A stretch of DNA of 64,000 nt, from assembly GCA_022560025.1 (NCBI GenBank), contig JAFISE010000008.1, positions 124,001 through 188,000 on the forward strand, read 5' to 3'. The stretch comes from Stagonosporopsis chrysanthemi (Eukaryota > Ascomycota > Dothideomycetes > Pleosporales > Didymellaceae). Below the pieces are notes generated by a model. The model had not been told where the DNA came from, searched no databases, and saw only the letters and a list, made by a program, of their open reading frames with translations. The translations under genes and the position numbers were made by a program. Below, one piece after another: positions 1-9,519 of the stretch. Numbering within the stretch: position 1 is the stretch's first letter; every line of letters starts with the position of its first letter.

Positions 1-240
1 CAGAGACGAAATCATGCTTGCAGCTGACGATGAGTCGGATCAAAAATAGCGTGCAAGGATAGGTGTTAGTGGTATGGGCCAGTCAGGAGCTGTGGCTGTC
101 GAACAGGGCCTAACTTGAGCATGCACTGCGCGTGTTTGTCGGTACGTAGGACGCACAAGGCGGTGCACAAGCAATTATACATATCGCATTGTACTTCAGT
201 CCAAGAAGGCCAAAGGTAGCTTGGACCATCATTTTCCAAC

Positions 241-1784
241 ATGCGTTCTCCTGTCGAATTCGAAAAAGACAATCAGTACGATCGGTGTCGAGACAGTATT
301 GATAGCGATTTCTTTTCCTCAGACGATGTCGAAGAGCCACTGGCACATGCAGACGATGTTCCACTTACACCTCCACCACCCCCATACTCGGCCTTCTCTC
401 TCAACCGTCGGCGGTTCATGCTTGGTGTCGTAACAGCAGCTGGGTTTTTTGGCCCTTTGACCGGCGCGGTCTACCTCCCATCTCTGGTACTCTTTGAAGA
501 GATATTCAAGGTTTCGGCAACAGCAATCAATGCCACAGTCTCAGTGTATATGGTAGTATTTGCCATCGCGGTATGTGCTCGAAAACAAAACTGCTGGTAC
601 AATCTCTAACGGACCCGAAGCCACTTTTTGGTGCGGTAGCATCCGACGTTGGCGGTCGTAAACTCGTCTACATGGTCGGTCTGGGCAGCTTCCTCGTCGC
701 GAACGTGTTGCTAGCGACACTCCCTGCTCATATCGCTCTCCTATTCATCCTTCGAATATTCCAGGCGTTCGGCTCTTGCATCGTCTTCTCCGTCGGAGCG
801 GGTACGGTTGCGGATATCACGGAGCCTGCAAAGCGCGCATCTGCTTTGGCATGGTTCCTTATGGGACCCCAGCTTGGTCCAGTCCTTGGGCCGATTGTTG
901 GAGGATGCTTCGCAAATGCTTCGCGCTGGAGATGGGTATTCGGCTTCTTAGCCTTGACTTGTCTTCCGGTGTACTGTGCTATACTCTTTTGCATGCCTGA
1001 GACACTGCGCTCTCTTGTGGGCAACGGAGCTGCAGTTGCCAATCAGCCCTGGTTCTCAATCCCCAGGCTCCGCACACAGCCTTGTAGCCATAACAAAGGC
1101 CCAAAGATCCCGCGACCGTCGTTCCGCAAATTCTTGCAGCTTCTTAAGTACCCCCCACACCTTATCGTCTCTTTCAACGGTGCTTTCCAGTTCGCTGGAC
1201 TGTACGGGATTTACATCTCATTCCCAAGTGTCCTGAAAGGGACATACAACTGGTCAACTGCCCAAGTCAGTTACGCATACCTCGCGCCGGGCATATCTAT
1301 GTTCATTGCCTCGATTGTTGTTGGTCGTGCCAGCGACTGGCTCCGCCGAAGAGCCATCGCCAAGAGTCCCGACGGTAAGGTTGCTCCAGAAAAGCGCATT
1401 GCCTACCAAATAGTTGGCTTCTCGATAGCAGCTGCAGGAAAGTTCATGTACGGATGGTCATGCCAGAATCGTGTAACTCCAGCTGCTGGTCTCATCGGGT
1501 CGGCACTTTCCTCCGTGGGAACCTCAATTGTGTTCGTCACTAGCACCTCCTTCCAGACAGAGTGCGATCCAGCTCAGACAGCTAGTTTGGTCGCTTTGGG
1601 AGGCCTCCTTCGCAACATCGCTGCAGCTATTGCTGCTGTTGTCATGGATGGTCTCCTTGGCAAAGCCGGTGTAGGATGGACCTTCAGTATTTTTGGTGCG
1701 ATGGATCTGCTTTGCATTCCAGGCATCCTGTTGATCATTTTCAAGGGCGCGGAGATGCGTGCAGCATTGAAGGCCCAAGGTTGA
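241..1784 (+). CDS. MFS transporter, DHA1-type drug:H+ antiporter-like
   Basis: Exons 241-570 and 621-1784 (50-bp intron, GTATGT..AG, phase 0) give 497 aa. The first ~60 residues are an acidic, proline-rich cytosolic tail, followed by the first membrane segment (FMLGVVTAAGFFGPLTGAVY). The loop after TM2 carries the MFS motif A remnant LFGAVASDVGGRK directly after the splice junction. Motif C, typical of antiporters, is seen in MGPQLGPVLGPIVGG. About 12 hydrophobic segments can be traced to the C terminus, a normal length for the family. Expected role: proton-coupled export of small molecules at the plasma membrane; the substrate cannot be read from sequence. It stands alone next to a convergent GH5 gene, with no biosynthetic cluster beside it. 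Confidence 0.85.
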
Positions 1785-2083
1785 GTGTTGCAACTGAATG
1801 AGGCTTCATGGTCATAACGTTAGGACTTTTCGCAAGCTCGCATAGCGTAGCGTTGGCTTCTAAGCCTATTATAATATTCTCTGGAGTTGAATTAATGAGA
1901 TGTGAAAGACCGAATTCGTCATAGAAGCGTGTGGTGTAAGCTTGGTAATTCAGGCATTAGAGAATATGACTTAGTAGTCTTTTCGTCCTCGACTCGCTCG
2001 CCCATCATAGATAGCCATGTTTCTCGATAGTCTGACCTCCGTTTTCCATACGTTCAACGGCTTCGCAAAAGATCGAACAGAAC

Positions 2084-3607
2084 TCAGTAGGACGTGCGGT
2101 TCTGCCCGTGCTCTTTGATCCAGATTGCGATAGTCTTTTGCTGCGAAGCAACGATATCCATCGCCTGATCTGTGTCGTACAAGTCGTACCAACCTGGCGC
2201 TTCGTGGGGTGGATCTCCGGCCCATACCATGCCGAAATCATCGATGTGCTGCGTCTCAGGGCGGTAGATACCTCCATATGCCCATGGTGAGGTACCGACG
2301 TATGCACCTCCATTACGGAACTCGTCCATGACGGCGCCAATGATGGTCTGGAAATACGCATCTTTATGGGCAGTAGACGCACTGCTGAGATACGGGTACT
2401 CCTTGTCTTGGTTCTCCCAGTTGTCGCGAGCCATGCCGAACTCTTCGAGGTAAACCGGCTTTCCAATATCGGCGGCCCATTTGCTGGAATTACGCATGAA
2501 AGTCACTGCAAAATCCTGTGCTGCTTTCAAGTTTGCCTCGCTGGAGTTGTACATGTCGTAGATGCCCCAGTTCTGGACCCAGCAGTGCGTGGTTGCATAG
2601 TCGATAGTCGAGAAATTCTGCGCGTGCTTGAAGTAGAATTCTCCTTGTTTGCTCTCAAAACCGAGGCTTATGAGCTGCTTTGGAGCCAGGGAACGAATGT
2701 AGGCCGTGGTGCGCTCCACCCATGGGAAAAGCAAATCGTCCGGGTTAGGAACGAGTCCGATGCCGATATAGCCAAGTTCGTTGGCTGCCTGTGGCTCGTT
2801 CGCAGGCTGCCACGTCATGATTGTTGGATCTTCAGCGTACAAACGACCGGTCACAGAGTTCCGCCTGGTCATGACTGTCTTTATGTGATCCTTATACCAA
2901 GCCTCAGCTTTGGTGTTGTTGTAGATCAGGTTCGCGAAACGGGTGAAGTTACTGTACGGCTCTGCATCAATGCCTTCTTTTGTGTAGTTCCCCCAGCCTG
3001 TCCTGGGCGTGCTTCGTTGTGGCGACGCTGTGAGGTTCCATGACTCGGGATACGGAATCTGAGTATTGTTCTGTGCCCAAGAGACGTACTGCGAGAAGCC
3101 TCCACTCCATTGCCATTCATTGGAGAGAGTCATCGTTGCTCTCATGCCTCGCTTCGACATTTCGGCCAGACAGACATCCAAGCCTTTGAAGATGGCATCG
3201 TTGTACTGACCAGGTGCCTTCATCAGAGGAGGGTTCATTCTGAATGGCTGTGGCGTCGGTGCGCCCTCAGAACCAGCCATGATTCGGAGGTGATTGATTC
3301 CTTTGGCTGCCATCTGATCAAGCTCAGTGGTCAGACGCGTATAGTTACCTCCAGAGTCATCATCAGCGGCCAGGTTCATACATGCCCAGTAGTTCATTCC
3401 TGTTATCGATCAGCATTTGCCCAAGTCAAATCAGAGACGCAACTCACCCGTAAGATAATGCAAAGCACCCGTCGAGTCGTACAGTCTCAAGCCGTCAACT
3501 TTGATAAAATCGTCCTTGTTGATGCCATGACCTTGACTGTGTCCTATTGATGCCGCAGACCCCACAGCCGAAGTAGCCAGTAAGCATTGCAATGTTGTAG
3601 CTTTCAT
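2084..3607 (-). CDS. Secreted glycoside hydrolase family 5 (endo-beta-mannanase-like)
   Basis: Exons 3448-3607 and 2084-3399 (48-bp intron, GTGAGT..CAG) give about 491 aa. The start at 3607 supplies a signal peptide (MKATTLQCLLATSAVGSAAS) that an internal ATG at 3397 would lose. The GH5 (beta/alpha)8 fold is marked by the acid/base Glu in TWQPANEP (about residue 255) and the nucleophile Glu in PVYLEEFG (about residue 373), with the aromatic LSNEWQWSGG region at the substrate cleft. Several N-glycosylation sequons are present. The family cleaves beta-1,4-mannan or related glucomannan outside the cell; the exact GH5 subfamily is uncertain, as fungal GH5_7 and GH5_31 both look alike here. The promoter is rich in CreA-type motifs. 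Confidence 0.85.
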
Positions 3608-4905
3608 GTTGTCTCGACTTCACGGTTTTGGCCTGGCTGGGTCAAGAGAGATGAAGCTCGCTGAGTTCGAAGAAGCCCGGCCAAGGGAAGCTTAAGTACG
3701 CCACTGGATCCCCGCAGCTGCAGACCGGGGTTCTGGGTACGCTCGGGTAGGCAGAGATTATTGACATCATTGCTCAAGCCGTTTGTGTGGGGTCTTGGGG
3801 AGATACAAACGTGCTCGGTGCTTACCGCCAAAAGTTCAAGAGCCTGATCAATCAGGAGCAACGGTGGATTCAGTAAGAAGACTATGTAATTGTTTTCCAG
3901 AGTTACAGGTGCTCTAACAACCTGTTCCTCCAAGTTGCAGGTAGAAGTAATCGTTCGTGCGCATACTGAAGTGGAGATGTCGGAGGGCGTTGTGGGGCGC
4001 TTGATCTCCGGCAGTCCCGATGTCACCCTGGGAAGTGCGGAGCATGAACCTCCGCGCCTGATGCGGCCAAGTGTAGCAACGTCAACCACCGTGCTCGTAG
4101 ACTCGGAGCAAAACCTTTCACACCGCAATAATCCTGATGACTGAATGTGGAGCGAAGCGGAGAAGCGCGATGTGGGGTTACCGAAGGCGTGTGTGGTACG
4201 ACGCTGCACAGCGCTAGGACACACGGTGGGCATCAATGAGCAATGAGAAGACAAGAGCGAGCGCACGACACCACCGAGGACCTGCGAGAAGAAACACGGC
4301 TCGAGAACCTATCATCTCGATCGGGCCATGCGAGCAGCATCCAGATACCAATGCACACTGAAAGCTCGTTATCTCTTTCAAATTGTGGAGATTCAGCTGA
4401 ATTGGTAGGGACAGTACCACATTCGATTTGCTACACGGTACATTGTTCAACCACATACGCTGTTAAGTCAAGCTGAGAACTCGAAGAACTTCACGCGGAC
4501 ACAGCTCCCTCTCCCAACTGTAACAATTTGGGACCACCAGCGGTCAAATGAGGTTGGTGCAAGAACGACAGAAAATAGGTTAGTCCCCATTCCTCGCGTT
4601 GGGCGATAATGGCGGTAGAAATCATCAAAATTGGCTACAGGTTCGGTATTGTGACTATTGCCTGGCCCGTCGACTCTTGCAAAGCACCGAAAGTGCTAAT
4701 GTCGACCCTTCTTGAGATATTAACGTTTGTTCTTGATGAGAATATTCGGGGACAGGCATCATAGACGGGTATCCCTACACCCTCGCGCGTGACAGAAGGC
4801 ATGCGATCAAGCAGATATTAAAATCAGTTGTATCACGAACTCAGCGATGACAAACGCATGTCATTTACTTATATTACAAGAAGTAGACCACCGGGCGTCT
4901 ACACT
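3608..4905. promoter_or_regulatory. GH5 upstream region with CreA-type motif cluster
   Basis: This 1.3-kb gap lies upstream of the leftward GH5 gene and downstream of the leftward oxidoreductase gene. Between about 3700 and 4180 I count about eleven matches to the carbon-repressor consensus SYGGRG on either strand, for example GTGGGG at 3787, 3992 and about 4172 and GTGGAG at 3971 and 4146. Chance would give two to three. Open frames here, including one of 220 codons on the minus strand (3604-4266), look non-coding: mixed composition, no domain and no introns that improve them. Nothing recognisable is seen from 4270 to 4905. Confidence 0.4.
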
Positions 4906-5620
4906 TCAAAGGGTGCCTTCCATTCTCTTTAGGCGTTCGAACAGCTGTACGAACGCAGCTGGTTCCTGAGCACCGCCAATTTCGAAGCGATCGTTGATTG
5001 TGAAATTTGGCACTCCGCTGATGTTCTGCTCACGAGCGTCCTGCACCTCCTTGTCGACCTCGGGCCCACCCTTTCCACTGTCCAACCAATCCTTAATCTC
5101 CTTCTCTTCAAGACCGGCCTTCACACCGCTCTCAATCAACACCTCCTGCGTTGTGATGTCCTTCTCGTTCTCGAAGTATGCAGCAAAAAGCTCTTCGACA
5201 ACGCGCGTCTGAGCTTTTGGTCCCTTAGTCTTGCCAAGCTGGACAAGGCGGTGTGAATCACGGGTGTTTCCTGTCTTGCCGCCGAACTTGAACATGATGC
5301 CTTCATCCTGGCCAACCTTGGCAAGCATTTGGTTGATGGTTGCTGTGCGCTCTTTGCCGAATTTCTTGATGTACATTTCTTGCTTATCCAGGCTCTTGCC
5401 GGCATCGGGGTTCAAATAGAACGGGTACCATTGTGTCGAGAAAGTGTCATTGGACTCTGGGTGCTTCTCCTTGTATGCTGCAATACCCTTCTCGAGACGC
5501 TTCTTACCAACATAACACCATGCTGTGAGCATGTTAGAGTGTGCAACTTTTGTGCAACTATGTATAAGACAACCTACGGCAGATTGTGTCCGACACGATG
5601 TTGACGTTGAAATTTGTCAT
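4906..5620 (-). CDS. DsbA/FrnE-family thioredoxin-fold oxidoreductase
   Basis: Exons 5578-5620 and 4906-5522 (55-bp intron, GTAGGT..CAG, phase 1) give 219 aa. The 43-nt first exon encodes MTNFNVNIVSDTIC, and splicing completes the redox motif C14-P-W-C17 followed by YVGKKRLE, the exact start of the FrnE/2-hydroxychromene-2-carboxylate isomerase-like DsbA family. The helical insert follows (ENEKDITTQEVLIESG) and the cis-Pro loop reads SGVPNFTIND, with FEIGGAQEPAAF at the end, as usual for the family. No signal peptide is visible, so a cytosolic thiol oxidoreductase is most likely. Substrate unknown. Length is typical (about 215-230 aa). Confidence 0.88.
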
Positions 5621-7366
5621 TTTGCTCAAGCTCTGTCTGAACGCCACGATGAATGTCTTTTCGTTTGCTTAATGATGCCGAGCGTTCGCCGATGCGGCAG
5701 CATTGTTCTTATACATCATGTTCGGTGCTGACAAATTAGCGCTTCAAGAAGTCGTGAGCACGGAAAGTTGCCACTTCCGAGGATCGTCGCTTTATCATCA
5801 AAAAGCGTCAGTTCGGTCGAATCTCGACATCGCAATACTTTATGATGGTGGTGAACTGTCTGTCTGGGCCACAGCGCAAAGCGATACCTGAGGTCGCTTG
5901 GTTGCGTGAGCTGCACAGTGGACCCACTCTTTCCAACATGTTAGCTGGCTGCGCGGCTCGACTATATGACGGGCTTTCACGTCACCGAAAGAATCGGGTA
6001 AGACACCGAGGAGTCCATATCTGCCTATCAAGCATCAATCACAGGACTACGCGGTTACTGGCCGTCAAGGAAATATAGCCCAGAACTACCTGACTACCTC
6101 CAGGCGACAATGCGTAGACAGAATGTTCACTTGACACACCTTTGCTGAAGCATGAGAGGCTGATCGCGTCCGTAGTGAGCATGGCAGTACACAGAACCGC
6201 AGTCACGATCCGAAGAAAGACGATCGCAACGACAACGTTAAAGTTGTGGTCCTGCGTAGTACGTGTTCGCCAACAGATTTGTGATGACATCTCTTTGCTG
6301 CTGTGTATAAACATTAACGCCACATCGTTGGTATTATTGAGCGCAGGCCTTGAAATGTATGCCACTGTTGTTCCAATGAGAAAGGTCATCAACGGTACAT
6401 CGGGGCTCGCGAGAGACACACTGCAAGAGATCAGGATCAGGATATCCAGGTTTGCACCTGTAGAACTGTAGAATAAGGCAGGACTGCAACAGTGCCACTG
6501 CATGACTTCCTCCTCATCCGGTTTCCAAGGTGTCTACAACAGAAAGATAACGGAATGAACATATGATGATCAGATCTTTGCGTTTTGAAATCTCCCTATG
6601 TGTCGCGACAGCATGGGTTTCAATAAGATATTGTCGCTGCAGGACCAATGCTAACGTATTCCGACCAGTACTAGGTGAAGGAACAAGGCACAGCCAACCA
6701 AAGTAGCTCAGCACAGGTACTTGGACTAATCAATCAACCCTGCACACTATGACGAGAAAAAAAGTGAGCCTAGTAACACTGTGTGTATATATATATCTCT
6801 GCTCCTCTATAGTAATAGACAGAGAACTTGATCAATTCACTCATTCGATACATTCTAAGTAACTGAACTCTGATCAACAACAGATATGCCTTCGTATGTT
6901 TGATGTGAGGGGAAAGACAAGAAGTGGTAGTGTGCAGAAGCTTACATATGCTCACAGAACGCACGTGAGTCTTAGTCGTTGACGTGTTCCAGATATTGCA
7001 TGCTCGCAGAAGTTGGAAACGGCAATCGCGGTGGCAGCAAAGGACCCGTCGAGAATGTAGCCACCAGAGGGGACCCTTTCTCTGCATGTGCTATCTGAAA
7101 GAGATTCTATATTGGAACATTATCGCTCCTCGCAACCAAACCCAATGATCGTGCCACACGGTCAGCCTTGCGCGCGCCTCACCGTTCAAGTAGCCTTGGC
7201 AACACCTCAATCAAGGCGCTGGCAGCCGTATTCGCCTGAATGGACCAGATACGTCTGCATAATGTAGCGGCAGAGGTAGTACTTGTAATTGTGTACTGCT
7301 CTCAATAACATAAGGTCTACGACCCGCGATTGACCAGACATTGTTCTGACCTTACCTACTTTGAAG
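5621..7366. other. Gene-poor intergenic region
   Basis: This 1.75-kb stretch separates the leftward oxidoreductase from the rightward CFEM-like gene, so it holds both promoters. The longest open frame (6039-6503, minus, 154 codons) has no recognisable domain and no supporting splice structure. A short TA repeat lies near 6786-6796. The missing first exon of the CFEM-like gene could lie in 6900-7366, but I could not identify a signal-peptide exon. I see nothing else. Confidence 0.5.
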
Positions 7367-8306
7367 ATGTCGCTAACAAAGTGTGCGGTAAGTAGCTTGT
7401 TATATCAGTCCTGCAATCCTACTTTGGTAGCTTTGCTGATCTGTGGCGCCGCAGGAGTACTGTTTCGACACAGGGCTTTCAGACAATGGGTGCATAGATG
7501 CTGTCGACTTCTACTGCCAGTGCCCGAAATCTGAGACTCTCATCACTGGGACAACGCCATGTCTGTTGAACCTCTGTTCGTCTCTCAAGATATACTGGCA
7601 GGCCGTTATATACTAGCAGACTCTTTGTATGCTGGCTATTAGCTCGGTAGTGGAGGCACCCGGCTTTGCAACAGATTCGGTGGGCCTAGCGCAGAACCCA
7701 ACCATGGCTGTGCCCAAGACCACAGAGGGTGTAGCTTCGCTGTCAGTACCAGCGCCGATTATACCAGCTTTCGCACCTTCTTTCGAATCGCTGCTGTCGG
7801 TTTTCTCTTTCCTGGTATCACAGACAGCTCAGTCAGAAGACTATCTCGTCTCAGAAAGTGACAATACTGGTACTCCAACAAGTGCTTCATCACGAGCCTC
7901 TGACTCATTGTTGGTCGAACCTTCGTCCTCGCCACTCTCTACCGGCGCAAAAGGTGGGATCGCAGTGGGTGTAGTGGGCGTTGCTCTGGTTGCAGCATTG
8001 GGCATTTGGATTTTGTGTCGACGCCGCAGACGGACGAAACCTGCTATTCCAGCACCATGCATCAGTAGTGATGAGGCGTTTCTGGAGAAGATGCCAGTGA
8101 CAACAATGACGCAGCAAGTGGAGCCAACGAAACATCCAAGCGGCTCCATACAGCAAAAGCCAATCCAGCACAATCGCGTGTATATAGAAATAGATGGCAG
8201 GACTGTAGTGAGCCCAGTGAGCGCCACAGGAGGGTTGTATGGAAACGAGCTGGAAGCTCAATGCAGGCCGGCTGCGCATGAGAGAAGGGGAGAGTTGCCT
8301 GCCTGA
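7367..8306 (+). CDS. CFEM-like Cys-rich domain, single-pass membrane protein
   Basis: Proposed exons: 7367-7387, 7455-7579 and 7643-8306; the 5' end is not certain. The first two join to give KCAEYC, GCIDAVDFYCQC and TPCLLNLC, matching the fungal CFEM cysteine spacing with its Asp before CxC. An in-frame TAG at 7614-7616 means a second intron must be removed; GTCTCT at 7580 to TTAG at 7642 (63 nt) keeps the frame but has a weak donor. Downstream comes a Ser/Thr/Pro-rich stalk, a membrane span (GGIAVGVVGVALVAALGIWI) followed by RRRRR, and a ~90-residue cytosolic tail. No signal peptide is visible in the exons found. CFEM proteins act at the cell surface in haem binding, adhesion or signalling. 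A decayed gene is the main alternative. Confidence 0.5.
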
Positions 8307-8476
8307 GGGACGTACGATGATCGAAGCATTGTGACCGGAATGAGACAGACGGAGAATGCGGCCCAAGTATGAATTTTGTCTAACCGTTCGTCATGCGATA
8401 GTGGCTACAATATCTTACAGTTGTTGGTGTTGTACAGGTGGTGTGCTGCCCGGCAGCTGGATTATATGTTGGTTAT

Positions 8477-9160
8477 TTACTCCTTAGGATTTGACGTGGA
8501 AGGTTGGTTCTTATCCGTCAATCGCTCTTCGCCTGAGGGAGACGCTCCTGTGTGAAAGTGTGCCGATCGTGGAGTGGAGGAGCCGTCGTCCCAGAACTCA
8601 ACGTCACCCTCAGCGCTCAAGGAGCCGCGCTTAACGAGGCCGCCCTTCTCTTTCATCAAGTCCTCTATTGTGACAGACTTGTCTGAGAAGATCTTCAAAA
8701 CATCAGCCACCAGTCTAGCGCGCTTCCTCAGCCAACATACCTTCAGATGATCACTGATTAGATGCCTGTTCTTGCAGCCAGGACACGAAATCAATATGGT
8801 TCCCTTGTGGTAGCCTTGCTTGGATAACCGATGTGACGAGCGCGTCTTGCAGACTTTACATGTGAACGTGAGTTCATACGAAGGGACTTGGTCGCGGTCG
8901 AGTCGAGTCTCAGGCGCCTGGGACGATGGGCTATTATGTGGCGGTGTCGCTGCACTGGATTCGAAGCGTGCCGTAGAAGGAAATCGCGACCTGGAAACAA
9001 CGGCTGTGGGCCTTGCGAGGGTTGACGTTCGCGGCGTATGAATGAGGCGCTTTGAGACCGCTGGAATGTGTTCAGCAGGGCAAGCCCACGCTGCTCGAGG
9101 CGCAGCTATACGTGTGCAGGAGCGCAACAAGGACAAGGACGAGCGCATAGTCAGTGACAC
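8477..9160 (-). CDS. ZIM17: Mitochondrial DNL-type zinc finger protein, mtHsp70 escort
   Basis: Exons 8741-9160 and 8477-8692 give 211 aa. The N terminus is Arg/Ser-rich without acids ([20 protein letters not shown]), a mitochondrial presequence. The DNL zinc ribbon has two CxxC knuckles, CKVC and CPGC, followed by [16 protein letters not shown], the family signature. That signature forms only if 48 nt (8693-8740, GTATGT..GCTGAT..AAG) are spliced out; the intron has no stop and is a multiple of three, so an unspliced reading is also open. The family (Zim17/Tim15/Hep1) keeps mitochondrial Hsp70 soluble for protein import into the matrix. The gene is head-to-head with cullin-3, with 359 bp between start codons. 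Confidence 0.9.
   Translation of the reverse strand: MSLTMRSSLSLLRSCTRIAAPRAAWACPAEHIPAVSKRLIHTPRTSTLARPTAVVSRSRFPSTARFESSAATPPHNSPSSQAPETRLDRDQVPSYELTFTCKVCKTRSSHRLSKQGYHKGTILISCPGCKNRHLISDHLKVCWLRKRARLVADVLKIFSDKSVTIEDLMKEKGGLVKRGSLSAEGDVEFWDDGSSTPRSAHFHTGASPSGEERLTDKNQPSTSNPKE
8693..8740 (-). other. 48-nt in-frame, stop-free intron of ZIM17
   Basis: Donor GTATGT, branch-like GCTGAT and acceptor TTTTGAAG. Retention would insert 16 residues (starting [10 protein letters not shown]) between HLISDHLK and IFSDKS, splitting the conserved DNL segment. Splicing restores the expected family sequence, so I treat this as an intron. Confidence 0.8.
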
Positions 9161-9519
9161 GAGTCGAATTTGAATCTGAAGATTTCAACAAGGAGAAAAC
9201 AATAGCGCTCAGTATGTCGTGAATGAAGCTTGACTTGCAGCTGCGGACAAAATGGTCTCCACCGAGGCACCGAATGCCAAGCAACGTCGTCACTGCATGC
9301 GGGCGCCACAAGCCTCCCCACCGAGACCGCAATGCGGGAACAATAACACCACACTGTCGTCTAATCATATCCTTTCGCTGCCTTCGTCGCCGCTGCTTGG
9401 ATTTCCCATCGCTCTTTCCTGGCCGACAGCGCGCACACTGACCCCGCCACCGAGCCTTCTCCGCCAGTACGCCCCCACACTTGCAACCAAGCTCCTCGTA
9501 GCTCTCACCTACGGACAAG
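9161..9519. promoter_or_regulatory. Shared divergent promoter ZIM17 / CUL3
   Basis: These 359 bp separate the two start codons. The CUL3 side (about 9380-9515) is a pyrimidine-rich strand with no clear TATA box, typical of fungal housekeeping promoters. No specific operator was recognised. Confidence 0.45.

Noticed and set aside
3604..4266. 220-codon minus-strand ORF upstream of GH5
   Set aside because: Overlaps the GH5 start and promoter, no domain, mixed composition; a likely chance ORF.
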